A stretch of DNA of 64,000 nucleotides from Pseudomonas fluorescens (GTDB lineage: Bacteria > Pseudomonadota > Gammaproteobacteria > Pseudomonadales > Pseudomonadaceae), in the NCBI RefSeq assembly GCF_902498195.1, contig NZ_CABVIY010000004.1, positions 434,001 to 498,000 of the forward strand. Reading direction: 5' to 3'. The notes under the pieces were generated by a model that saw only the letters and a program-made list of their open reading frames with translations, was not told the origin of the DNA and ran no database searches. Shown in pieces: positions 26,054 to 34,259 of this stretch. A program made the translations under genes and the position numbers. The stretch's first letter is position 1; every line of letters starts with the position of its first letter.

Positions 26054-28525
26054 GTGCGCATTTTTCGCGAAACCCTGCGGGCGTTGCTCAGTCACTGGCG
26101 GCGCCATCCGGTGCAGTTTTTCAGTGTGCTGACCGGGTTGTGGCTGGCCACCAGCCTGCTCACCGGCGTGCAGGCGCTGAACAGCCAGGCACGCGACAGC
26201 TACGCCCGGGCCAGCCAGTTGATCGGCGGCGAACCCCAGGCCAGCCTCAGCGCGCCCGCCGGCGGGACCTTTCCTCAGCAATGGTTTGTCGACCTGCGCC
26301 GTGCCGGCTGGCCGGTGTCGCCGGTGTTGCAGGGGCGGTTGACGCTCAAGGGCCATGAGGATCAGCGCCTGCAACTGATGGGCATCGAACCGGTGTCGCT
26401 GCCAGCCGGTGGCGTGGTGGCCGGGCAGGCGTTGGCCATCGAGCAGGTCGTCGAGTTTTTCACCCCGCCGGGCAGCACCTGGATTGCGCCGCAGACGTTG
26501 CAGGCCCTGGGGCTGGCGGAGGGGCAACAACCGCTGGCGCTGAACGGCCAGGTATTGCCGCCGTTGCGAGCCCAGGCAGACATGGCACCGGGGGTGCTGC
26601 TGGTGGACATCGGGTTTGCCCAGCGCATGCTCGGTTTGCCGGATCAGCTATCGCGCCTGCTGCTGCCCAAGGATTTCAGCGCGACACTGCCCGATGCGTT
26701 CAAGGGCCAGTTGCAGCTCAAGAGCAGCGGTGAAGAAAACAATCTGGCGCGCCTGACCGAGAGCTTTCACCTGAACCTCGACGCCCTGGGGTTTCTGTCG
26801 TTCGTGGTTGGCCTGTTCATCGTTCACGCCGCCATTGGGCTGGCGCTGGAGCAGCGCCGGGGCTTGCTCAGGACGCTGCGGGCCTGTGGCGTCAGCGCAC
26901 GGAGGCTGATCGCCTGCCTGGCTGTCGAACTGGCGGGGCTGGCCTTGATCGGTGGCGTGGCCGGCGTGGTCAGTGGCTACCTGCTGGCCAGCGTGCTGCT
27001 GCCGGATGTCGCCGCCAGCCTGCGCGGCCTGTACGGCGCCGAGGTGGCGGGGCAGTTGAGCCTCAGCCCGCTGTGGTGGTTGAGCGGCATCGGCTTGAGC
27101 CTGCTCGGCGCCTTGCTCGCCGGCGCCAACAGTTTGTGGCGTGCGGCGCGTCTGCCGCTGCTGGCCCTGGCCGATCCGCAGGCCTGGCATCAAGCCCATG
27201 CGCGCTGGTTGCGGCGCCAGGGCTGGGTGGCGGCGCTGGCGCTGGCCATCGCCTTGCTGGCGTTGCTGCGCGGTGACAGCCTGGCCAGTGGTTTCGTGCT
27301 GATGGCCGCGCTGTTGCTGGGCGCCGCCCTGGCGTTGCCGGTGGTGCTCGATGCGGTGCTTAACGGGTTGTCGGGCCGCAGTCATTCGGTGCTCGGCCAA
27401 TGGTTCGTCGCCGATTGCCGCCAGCAGCTGCCGGCCCTGAGCCTGGCGTTGATGGCGTTGCTGCTGGCCCTGGCGGCCAACATCGGGGCCGGCAGCATGA
27501 CCGCCGGCTTTCGTCAGACCTTCAGCGATTGGCTCGAACAGCGCTTGACCGCCGAGCTGTACGTCAATCCGCAAAACCCGGCCCAGGCCCTTGAACTGCA
27601 TGGCTGGCTCAAGCAGCAGCCGCAGCTCTCGGCGGTGTTGCCCAACTGGCAGGTGGCGATCCAGCTGCAAGGCTGGCCGACGGACATTTTTGGCGTGATC
27701 GATCATCCGACCTATCGCCAGCACTGGCCGCTGCTCGAAGCCCTGGGCGACACGCCCTGGGAGCGCCTGGCCACCGACGATGCCTTGATGCTCAGCGAGC
27801 AGCTGGCCCGGCGGCTGAACGTGCGCCTGGGCGATCACCTGACGATTGCCACGCCCAATGGCCCGTGGTCGCCGCGCATCATCGGGATCTATGCCGACTA
27901 CGGCAACCCGAAGGGCCACGTACTGGTCAACGTCAATCACTTGCTGCGCGGCTGGCCGCAACTGACACCCAATCGCTTCAACCTGCGCATAGAACCGCCG
28001 CTGATCACGCCGTTCGTCAAGGCGCTGCAAGCACGTTTCGCCCTGGAGGACAGCCGGATCGTCGATCAGGCGCGGCTCAAGGGGTGGTCGACGCAAGTGT
28101 TCGAACGGACTTTCGCCGCCACGGCCGCACTCAACAGTCTGACCCTCTGCGTGGCGGGGGTGGCGCTGTTCATCAGCCTGCTGACCCAAAGCCAGAGCCG
28201 CCTGGGGCAGCTGGCGCCGCTGTGGGCACTGGGCGTCACGCGTCGGCAACTGATGCTGCTCAACCTCGGGCAAACCTGGTTGCTGGCCCTGTTGACGCTA
28301 GTACTGGCCTTGCCGCTGGGCATTGCCCTGGCCTGGTGCCTGGACGCGGTGATCAATGTCCAGGCCTTCGGTTGGCGTTTGCCGTTGCGGGTGTTCCCGC
28401 TGCAATTGCTGCAATTGATGGGGCTGGCGCTGGTGGCGACGCTGCTGGCTTCGGCGTGGCCGCTGTATTCGTTGTATCGCACCCGGCCGGCGGACCTGCT
28501 GAGGACGTTTGCCCATGAGGATTAA
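26054..28525 (+). CDS. FtsX-family ABC permease, double-length (AttF/AttG-like fusion)
   Basis: 823 residues starting at GTG 26054, one base after the ATPase stop; a longer frame back to 25982 would overlap the ATPase gene. One TM helix near the N-terminus (FFSVLTGLWLATSLLTGV) is followed by a periplasmic domain, then an FtsX unit (GFLSFVVGLFIVHAAIGLALEQRRGLLRTLRACGV). The second half repeats the plan and ends in LALVATLLASAWPLYSLYRTRPADLLRTFAHED. It thus holds two FtsX domains in one chain. Its 3' end overlaps the lipoprotein gene by 11 bases. Confidence 0.88.
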   Translation: MRIFRETLRALLSHWRRHPVQFFSVLTGLWLATSLLTGVQALNSQARDSYARASQLIGGEPQASLSAPAGGTFPQQWFVDLRRAGWPVSPVLQGRLTLKGHEDQRLQLMGIEPVSLPAGGVVAGQALAIEQVVEFFTPPGSTWIAPQTLQALGLAEGQQPLALNGQVLPPLRAQADMAPGVLLVDIGFAQRMLGLPDQLSRLLLPKDFSATLPDAFKGQLQLKSSGEENNLARLTESFHLNLDALGFLSFVVGLFIVHAAIGLALEQRRGLLRTLRACGVSARRLIACLAVELAGLALIGGVAGVVSGYLLASVLLPDVAASLRGLYGAEVAGQLSLSPLWWLSGIGLSLLGALLAGANSLWRAARLPLLALADPQAWHQAHARWLRRQGWVAALALAIALLALLRGDSLASGFVLMAALLLGAALALPVVLDAVLNGLSGRSHSVLGQWFVADCRQQLPALSLALMALLLALAANIGAGSMTAGFRQTFSDWLEQRLTAELYVNPQNPAQALELHGWLKQQPQLSAVLPNWQVAIQLQGWPTDIFGVIDHPTYRQHWPLLEALGDTPWERLATDDALMLSEQLARRLNVRLGDHLTIATPNGPWSPRIIGIYADYGNPKGHVLVNVNHLLRGWPQLTPNRFNLRIEPPLITPFVKALQARFALEDSRIVDQARLKGWSTQVFERTFAATAALNSLTLCVAGVALFISLLTQSQSRLGQLAPLWALGVTRRQLMLLNLGQTWLLALLTLVLALPLGIALAWCLDAVINVQAFGWRLPLRVFPLQLLQLMGLALVATLLASAWPLYSLYRTRPADLLRTFAHED

Positions 28526-29588
28526 GCTCGCCGTGTGGCTGTGTGCGTTGCTGTTGAGTGGCTGCGATCAATCGGCACCCGTGGAAAAAGGCTTCGCCGG
28601 CATGGGCAGTCAGGCGGCTGCCTTCACCCCGGTGGCGCCCGGACGGGTGTTCGATTTTCCGGCCGATCATGGCCCCCACGACGGCTTTCGCATCGAATGG
28701 TGGTACGTCACCGCCAACCTCAAGGACGAGCAGGGCAACGAGTTCGGCGCGCAGTGGACATTGTTTCGCAGCGCCTTGAAGGCCACGCCCGAGGTGGCGG
28801 GGTGGGACAACCAGACGATCTGGCTCGGCCACGCGGCCGTGACCTCGGCGACCGTGCATCATGCCGCCGAACGCTACGCCCGTGGTGGCGTCGGCCAGGC
28901 CGGGGTGAGCCTGGCACCGTTCAATGCGTGGATCGACGATTGGCGTTTCAGCAGCCAGTCGAGCGACGCCGACCCGCTGGCCGACCTGCAATTGAGTGCC
29001 CGCGACAAGGCGTTCAGTTATCAATTGCGGCTGACGTCGAATCGGCCGCTGGTCTTGCAAGGGGACAAGGGCTTCAGCCAGAAATCCGAACAGGGCCAGG
29101 CGTCGTATTACTACAGCCAGCCGTTTTTCCAGGCCAGCGGCACCCTGGAGATCGATGGCAAGCGCTATCAGGTCAGCGGTCCGGCCTGGCTCGACCGGGA
29201 ATGGAGCAGCCAGCCACTGACCGCCAACCAGACCGGCTGGGACTGGTTTTCCCTGCATCTGGACAGCGGCGAGCAGGTGATGCTCTATCGCATGCGGCAA
29301 AAGGACGGCGAACCTTACCTGACCGGCACCTGGATCGACGCCCGGGGCCAGACGCAGGTGCTGCACGGCAAAGACATCCGCCTCACCCCGCAGGACACCG
29401 CCCGCGTCGCCGGGCGCTCGATGCCCGTGCGCTGGTCGATCCAGATCCCCGGCAAGCACCTGGACATCGTCATCAGCGCCCTCAACCCCAACGCCTGGAT
29501 GGACCTGCGCATTCCGTACTGGGAAGGCCCGGTGCGGTTGAGCGGCAGCCATGGCGGGCAGGGGTATCTGGAAATGACGGGTTATTGA
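28515..29588 (+). CDS. AttH/CrtC-like lipocalin-domain lipoprotein
   Basis: 357 residues from ATG 28515, inside the 3' end of the permease gene. The lipobox is LLSGC with Cys17; Asp at +2 predicts retention in the inner membrane. The body matches the AttH/hydroxyneurosporene-synthase family (PF07143 and PF17186): FDFPADHGPHDGFRIEWWYVTANL, then AWLDREWSSQPLTANQTGWDWFSLHLDSGEQVMLYRMR. It should work with the ABC exporter encoded just before it, as in Agrobacterium attEFGH, whose substrate is unclear. A carotenoid hydratase role is unlikely because no carotenoid genes are near. Confidence 0.87.
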   Translation: MRIKLAVWLCALLLSGCDQSAPVEKGFAGMGSQAAAFTPVAPGRVFDFPADHGPHDGFRIEWWYVTANLKDEQGNEFGAQWTLFRSALKATPEVAGWDNQTIWLGHAAVTSATVHHAAERYARGGVGQAGVSLAPFNAWIDDWRFSSQSSDADPLADLQLSARDKAFSYQLRLTSNRPLVLQGDKGFSQKSEQGQASYYYSQPFFQASGTLEIDGKRYQVSGPAWLDREWSSQPLTANQTGWDWFSLHLDSGEQVMLYRMRQKDGEPYLTGTWIDARGQTQVLHGKDIRLTPQDTARVAGRSMPVRWSIQIPGKHLDIVISALNPNAWMDLRIPYWEGPVRLSGSHGGQGYLEMTGY

Positions 29589-29687
29589 GTCGCAACGCCT
29601 GATCAGCGTCTATGCTCACTGGCACGCTCGGCATCGGTGCCTGCTCCGATGCCGTTTGTCGCCATTGATCACAGGGAATGTCTGCCT

Positions 29688-30266
29688 ATGAAACTTCACG
29701 TACTGACCAAAGCCATTACGCTCGCCACGTTGCTGTCCGCCACCAGCCTGAGTGCCATGGCGGCTGACATTCCGTTGTCAGCGGTGGTGGAAGCCGATCA
29801 GATCTCCACCAAAGTCATTTCGGTCGATGCCGCCAACCGTCAGGTCGTCCTTGAGGGGCCGGAAGGTCGCCAGGCCACGGTGCAACTGACCGAAAAGGCG
29901 AAAAACCTCGACAATCTGAAGCCTGGCGATCAGGTCGATATCAAGGTGACCCGCGCCGTGGCGGCCTACCTCGACACCGATGTCGACAAGGGCCTGCCAG
30001 GCACGACCGAGCGCACCGGCGAAGTCCGCGCGGCGCCGGGTAGCGCCAACCCTGGCGGTGAAGCTTATCGTCAGGTGCAAGTGCAGCTGAAGATCACCCA
30101 TATCGACCTGAAGAAAAATCAGGTGACCCTCGAAAATCCGGCCGGGCAAAGTAAAACCCTGGATATCGAACGCCCGGAAGTTCAAGCCAAATTGAAGGAT
30201 CTGAAAGTCGGGCAAAGCGTTTATGTGACCTATACCGACATACTGACAGTGACCAGCAAACGCTGA
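29688..30266 (+). CDS. Small periplasmic protein with two similar beta segments, function unknown
   Basis: 192 residues from ATG 29688 with a clear signal peptide (MKLHVLTKAITLATLLSATS... to SAMA). The mature part contains two similar units, TKVISVDAANRQVVLEGPEGRQATVQLTEKAKNLDNLKPGDQVDIKVT and ITHIDLKKNQVTLENPAGQSKTLDIERPEVQAKLKDLKVGQSVYVTY, suggesting duplication of an OB-like or small-barrel fold. I do not recognise a named family. The gap of 99 bases from the lipoprotein stop leaves operon membership open. An in-frame start at 29637 lacks a signal sequence in the right place. Confidence 0.75.
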   Translation: MKLHVLTKAITLATLLSATSLSAMAADIPLSAVVEADQISTKVISVDAANRQVVLEGPEGRQATVQLTEKAKNLDNLKPGDQVDIKVTRAVAAYLDTDVDKGLPGTTERTGEVRAAPGSANPGGEAYRQVQVQLKITHIDLKKNQVTLENPAGQSKTLDIERPEVQAKLKDLKVGQSVYVTYTDILTVTSKR

Positions 30267-30281
30267 AGTTGAATGACGGTT

Positions 30282-30317
30282 GATTATTCCTGTACAACTT
30301 TTTGTATAGGAATAATC
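30282..30317 (+). terminator. Stem-loop after the small periplasmic protein gene
   Basis: GATTATTCCTGTACAA pairs with TTGTATAGGAATAATC with one mismatch around CTTT, 16 bases after the stop. It is AT-rich and lacks a following T tract, so termination is likely but not of the classical strong type. Confidence 0.5.
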
Positions 30318-30836
30318 AGTGTAATGGACAAAGTGGTGAGTTTTAGCCATTGGGTAACTATGTGTCGAAAATTGTTAAAACATGTATCGGCAAATTTCAC
30401 GTTTCAGACGCGGACATCTTGAGAATCTTCAATTAAAATACGCCCCGTTCGCCCAGTGTCAGGGCTCTTTACCAGTGCATGGATTGCCGAGGCCATTGCA
30501 CTGGGCGAACTCCCTCCCCAAAGTGCGAATTGCACTTTCCATCGTGGTCCACACACGAACGATTTATCTATTTTGCAATTGATCTGAACTGGACAACTTC
30601 GCCGGCTTCGGCACGTTTTGAACTTGACGAATATCGCCCCGCAAGTTTCCTGAAAAACTGCTGGCACTTGCATAAAAGTTTGCGCGACACAGGGCCGTTT
30701 TTGGCGCACCGTATCGAGTGGCTTTACAGGCCGAACGATCAACCCCGCATCATGGTCTTACGCCAGGCCCGATGCCAGGCTTGCTGCGCATCCCGGCCCT
30801 ACGCCACCCCCCGCAACCCCGAGATGGAGTGAAGAC
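30318..30836. promoter_or_regulatory. Long AT-rich gap with alternative stem-loops
   Basis: No convincing gene. GTTCGCCCAGTG (30447-30458) pairs perfectly with CACTGGGCGAAC (30499-30510). The latter overlaps TGCACTGG (30497-30504), which can instead pair with CCAGTGCA (30472-30479). The two stems exclude each other. The structure lies about 330 bases upstream of the DJ-1 family gene. It may be an untranslated leader or a small RNA; nothing here decides. Confidence 0.4.
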
Positions 30837-31514
30837 ATGAAAATCCTGATGGTTTTAACGTCCCACGATCAATTGGGTAACACCGGCAAGAAAACCGGCT
30901 TCTGGCTGGAAGAATTCGCGGCACCTTATTACGCCTTCAAGGATGCAGGCGCGCAGCTGACCCTGGCCTCGCCCAAGGGCGGCCAGCCACCGCTGGACCC
31001 GAAAAGCGACGAGCCTGATTTCCAAACCGAAGCCACCGAGCGTTTCCGCAAGGACCCGGCCGCCCAGTCGGCATTGGCGTCGACGGCCTTGCTGGGTTCG
31101 GTGAGGGCCGGTGATTACGATGCGGTCTTCTATCCCGGCGGACATGGCCCGCTCTGGGACCTGGCCGAGGACAAGCAGTCGATCGCCCTCATCGAAGCGT
31201 TCTACAACGCCGGCAAACCGGTCGCGACGGTTTGCCATGCCCCGGGTGTATTGCGCCATGCCAGGGACGCGGACGGCCAGCCATTGGTCAAAGGCAAGAA
31301 AGTGACGGGGTTCACCAATACCGAAGAGGAGGCCGTGCAGCTGACCGACGTCGTGCCGTTCCTGGTGGAAGACGAGCTCAAGGCCAAGGGCGGGATATTT
31401 TCCAAGGGGCCGGATTGGGCCAGCTATGTGCTCACCGACGGCCTGTTGCTGACCGGACAGAACCCGGCTTCGTCGCAAGCGACCGCTGAAGCGTTACTGG
31501 CAAAACTGAAATAG
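30837..31514 (+). CDS. Type 1 glutamine-amidotransferase-like / DJ-1-PfpI (Hsp31-type) protein
   Basis: 225 residues. GFWLEEFAAPYYAF carries the conserved acidic residue near E25/E26, and the nucleophile elbow TVCHAPGVL has C133 and H134. This is the class I DJ-1 form seen in Hsp31/YDR533C-like proteins, which act as glyoxalase III, deglycase or chaperone. No partner gene in the amidotransferase sense is adjacent. The gene stands alone, with a long upstream gap and a repeat pair downstream. Confidence 0.88.
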   Translation: MKILMVLTSHDQLGNTGKKTGFWLEEFAAPYYAFKDAGAQLTLASPKGGQPPLDPKSDEPDFQTEATERFRKDPAAQSALASTALLGSVRAGDYDAVFYPGGHGPLWDLAEDKQSIALIEAFYNAGKPVATVCHAPGVLRHARDADGQPLVKGKKVTGFTNTEEEAVQLTDVVPFLVEDELKAKGGIFSKGPDWASYVLTDGLLLTGQNPASSQATAEALLAKLK

Positions 31515-31516
31515 AA

Positions 31517-31597
31517 GATCAAAAGACCGCAGCCTGCGGCCGCTCCTGCCTGGGAATGCGAATCCCTGTAGGAGCTGCCGCAGGCTGCGATCTTTTA
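31517..31597. repeat. Inverted repeat, GCAGCCTGCGGCAGCTCC family
   Basis: GATCAAAAGACCGCAGCCTGCGG... faces ...CCGCAGGCTGCGATCTTTT. It lies between convergent genes and includes the end of hglS; termination both ways is plausible. Confidence 0.85.
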
Positions 31598-32974
31598 CGG
31601 GTTCAGCACCGCAAAACACTGCTCGATCGAGCGCCGCTGTGTCTGTGCATACAGCCCCAACTCATCAATCGTCGGACGACCCAGGGCCTGCTCGAACGCT
31701 TGCTGGTTGGAATGCACCCCATAGTGGGTTTGCGCGGCGTCCCCCAGGTTCGACTGAAAAATCCCCGCTGCGCTCACCGGCAGGAAATCTTCGTACACCA
31801 GCGGTTCAACCCGCAGATAGCCGTCCCTGACCAGGTCCTCCAGGGGCGCGGTTTTCAGCTCGACCGCCGCCCGTCCTTTTTCCGTCACAAAGTAGCGAAA
31901 GTACGCCAGTTCCTGTTGGCGCATGCCTTCATAAGTGTCAGGGAATTCGCTGAAGTGCTGCGCCATCAGCGCGTTGTAGCGGGCGGCGTTGGCTTCGTTG
32001 GGGAAGTCCTTGAGTTCGTCACGGGCGGCATTGAGTAAACGGTCGTACAGCGCCCGACCCTTGGGGGTGAGCGCGGCGCCGCGCTGCTCAATCTCGCCGA
32101 AACGGGCGCTGTGGCTGCCCTGCGTGTCGGCTTGATCGGTGAACGCGACCGGCTCGTCGAGCGCCTTGAAACTGGTCTGGCGCAACAGGATCGGACATTG
32201 CCGACGGGGCGGGCCTTCGATCACCGCCTTGGGGGTGATGCCATGCACGGGCATTTGCGCCTGGACGATATCGATGTCCAGGGTGCGCGGTGTCAGGTGA
32301 TTGATGTGCGGGCCCTTGAACGCCACCACGTCGGCAATCAGGCGGTGTTGGGCGCTGAGTTTGCGATATTGCTCGGCAGTGACAGTGGCGCTGTGGTGCC
32401 AGCGGAAGGTTTCCAGCGCCTGCTCGACGAATTCCAGGGCTTCGTGTTCCGTGAGGCCGCCCTGGGTTTCGGCGCGATCGATGAGGGTCAACGCGGCGGG
32501 GGTGAAGATCGAACGCTGGTCCAGCACCGACTGGGCAAACGCCCGCAGTTGCAGGTCTTCGATCAGCTCCAGGCGCAACAGCGAGGTGAACACGCGAAAC
32601 GGGCTGACCTGCAGCGACGTTTCATGCACCGCCCGAAACGCCGTGGAATGCACCGGCACACCGGCCGGGGTCAGGTCGTAATAACCCACCGGTTGCATGC
32701 CCATCACCGCGAACAGGCGGGCGAGGGTCGCCAGTTCCGCGGCGGTGCCGACGCGGATCGCGCCGTGGCGTTCCAGGTCCAGGCGCTCGATCTCGCCGGT
32801 GCTGTTCAACTGTCGGGCTACTTGCGGATCGTTGTCCAGCACGTGGCGGTTGGTCTGTTCCACCAGTTCCATCAGCGCGCCGTACAGCGGCACTTCTTCG
32901 CGGTACATATCGGACATCGCTTTGGAGAAGCGTTGGCGAATCAGGTCGGGGCTGACGAAGTTCGGGTGGTTCAT
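31595..32974 (-). CDS. hglS: 2-oxoadipate dioxygenase/decarboxylase (2-hydroxyglutarate synthase, DUF1338)
   Basis: 459 residues, matching the length of the Pseudomonas putida enzyme. The residues reported as metal ligands in that enzyme fall at the same numbers here: H70 (ERHGAIR), H226 (GPHINH) and E294 (RFGE). R74, assigned to substrate binding, is also present. The reaction converts 2-oxoadipate to D-2-hydroxyglutarate with loss of CO2, using Fe(II) and O2, in D-lysine catabolism. No other lysine-catabolic genes are seen nearby. ATG 32974 has AGGA 9 nt upstream; the upstream in-frame extension to 33091 lacks a ribosome-binding site. Confidence 0.92.
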   Translation of the reverse strand: MNHPNFVSPDLIRQRFSKAMSDMYREEVPLYGALMELVEQTNRHVLDNDPQVARQLNSTGEIERLDLERHGAIRVGTAAELATLARLFAVMGMQPVGYYDLTPAGVPVHSTAFRAVHETSLQVSPFRVFTSLLRLELIEDLQLRAFAQSVLDQRSIFTPAALTLIDRAETQGGLTEHEALEFVEQALETFRWHHSATVTAEQYRKLSAQHRLIADVVAFKGPHINHLTPRTLDIDIVQAQMPVHGITPKAVIEGPPRRQCPILLRQTSFKALDEPVAFTDQADTQGSHSARFGEIEQRGAALTPKGRALYDRLLNAARDELKDFPNEANAARYNALMAQHFSEFPDTYEGMRQQELAYFRYFVTEKGRAAVELKTAPLEDLVRDGYLRVEPLVYEDFLPVSAAGIFQSNLGDAAQTHYGVHSNQQAFEQALGRPTIDELGLYAQTQRRSIEQCFAVLNP

Positions 32975-33112
32975 GCACTGAATTCCTGGCGCGGTGACGT
33001 GAAGGATGGGAGAAAAGATCGCAGCCTTCAGCGGCGCCGACAAACGAAGTTTCTGACGAACTTCATTCTGCAAAGGACTGCATCCTGTCACGCTTGCGAG
33101 GCTGCCTTCCCT

Positions 33113-33266
33113 GTAGGAGCTGTCGAGCTTGCGAGGCTGCGATCGGCTGCGATCGGCTGCGAAGCAGTCGTAAAATCAGGCGCTGCGGTGCGTCAGGGAA
33201 AAATGCATGTTGGATTTACGACTGCTGCGCAGCCGATCGCAGCCTCGCAAGCTCGACAGCTCCTAC
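33113..33266. repeat. Long inverted repeat related to the GCTGCGATC family
   Basis: GTAGGAGCTGTCGAGCTTGC... and its complement form arms of about 65 bases. The left arm contains three tandem GGCTGCGATC-like units, the inner bases include AGCAGTCGTAAA/TTTACGACTGCT. With the flanks it fills the 306-base gap between hglS and the esterase gene. Confidence 0.85.
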
Positions 33267-33280
33267 GGGTTCCGCGATCG

Positions 33281-34237
33281 TCAATGCAATCGTTGATCCT
33301 GAGGGCTTTCCGAGCGCAGCGATGCCAAAAACTCCCGATACAGGCGCGCCGAACCGGCGGGCGCCTCGACCATCGGCATGTGGCCGATGCCCTCCCAGAT
33401 CTCAACCCGCAGGTCGGCAATGCCTTTGCTCCAGATGGCCACGCTACTGACATCGATCAAACGGTCCTTGCGCCCCCACAGCAACAGCGCCGGGGCCTTG
33501 ATTGCCGGGAGTTTCGGTTCCATCAGCGGGCTGGCGCGAAAATCGCGGAAGATTTCTTCCAGTTCATCGCGCGCCTGTTGATAGCGATGGGCGATGGCGT
33601 CCAGCACCACGCGCGGCACCCACGGTGGCTCGGCCATGGTCATGGCATAAAAGTATTTGAATTCTTCCCGGGAATTGATCAGGAACGGGTTGTGGCCCTT
33701 GGCCAAATGCCGTTCCAGGTCACTGGGTTCGGGCGACGCGACGCCCGCCGGGTCGAACAGGGCGACCGAGACAATGCGCTCCGGGTAATAAGCCGCGAGC
33801 CAGGCCGCGATATAGCCGCCCATCGAGTTGCCGATCACATGGACTTTCTCGACCCCGCAAACGTCCAGCAACTGGATCATGCGCTTGGCTTGCAACGCGA
33901 TGTCATAGCCGCCACCGGCCTTGAAGCCGGTTTCGCCATGACCGGCGATGTCGGGGATGATCACCCGGTAATTGCCGACAAAGTGCCGGGCAAAGCGCAG
34001 CCAGATATTTTTATCCGCGCTGAAGCCGTGAAGCATCAACACATTGCTGGAGGCTTCGTAGGGCCCGCCTTGCCAGGTCGAGACGGTCATCTCGCTGATG
34101 GGCACCACAATCTTGTGCAGTTTGTACAACCTGGCCTCGGCGGCGACGCTCAAGTCGTACAGCCAGTACCCGATGGCCGGGTAGCTCAACCAGCTCCAGG
34201 CCGCGAAAACCGCAATAGCGACAACCAGTAAAAGCAT
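33281..34237 (-). CDS. Alpha/beta hydrolase (membrane-anchored esterase/lipase, family V-like)
   Basis: 318 residues. An N-terminal hydrophobic segment MLLLVVAIAVFAAWSWL anchors or exports the protein. VLMLHGFSADKNIWLRFA is the oxyanion region, GNSMGG the nucleophile elbow with catalytic Ser, and DIAGHGET and GHMPMVEAP (candidate catalytic His) complete the fold. It lies 22 bases after the monooxygenase gene on the same strand, so the two are probably co-transcribed. An ester made by a Baeyer-Villiger enzyme could be its substrate; that link is inference. Confidence 0.87.
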   Translation of the reverse strand: MLLLVVAIAVFAAWSWLSYPAIGYWLYDLSVAAEARLYKLHKIVVPISEMTVSTWQGGPYEASSNVLMLHGFSADKNIWLRFARHFVGNYRVIIPDIAGHGETGFKAGGGYDIALQAKRMIQLLDVCGVEKVHVIGNSMGGYIAAWLAAYYPERIVSVALFDPAGVASPEPSDLERHLAKGHNPFLINSREEFKYFYAMTMAEPPWVPRVVLDAIAHRYQQARDELEEIFRDFRASPLMEPKLPAIKAPALLLWGRKDRLIDVSSVAIWSKGIADLRVEIWEGIGHMPMVEAPAGSARLYREFLASLRSESPQDQRLH

Positions 34238-34259
34238 CAGGTGTCTTCCTTCTGACAGA

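Noticed and set aside
25255..26061. N-terminal extension of the sulfatase frame to a 928-residue protein
   Set aside because: The extension runs antisense through the ABC ATPase gene, while a clean signal peptide starts at 25254.
28515..29588. Carotenoid hydratase (CrtC) function
   Set aside because: The domain is shared, but gene context is an ABC exporter and no carotenoid genes are present.
30382..30832. Small plus-strand frames in the AT-rich gap
   Set aside because: No start signals, rare-residue composition, and they run through the stem-loop arms.
32111..34231. 706-codon plus-strand frame across two genes
   Set aside because: It crosses hglS, an intergenic palindrome and the esterase gene on the opposite strand; all three have better evidence.
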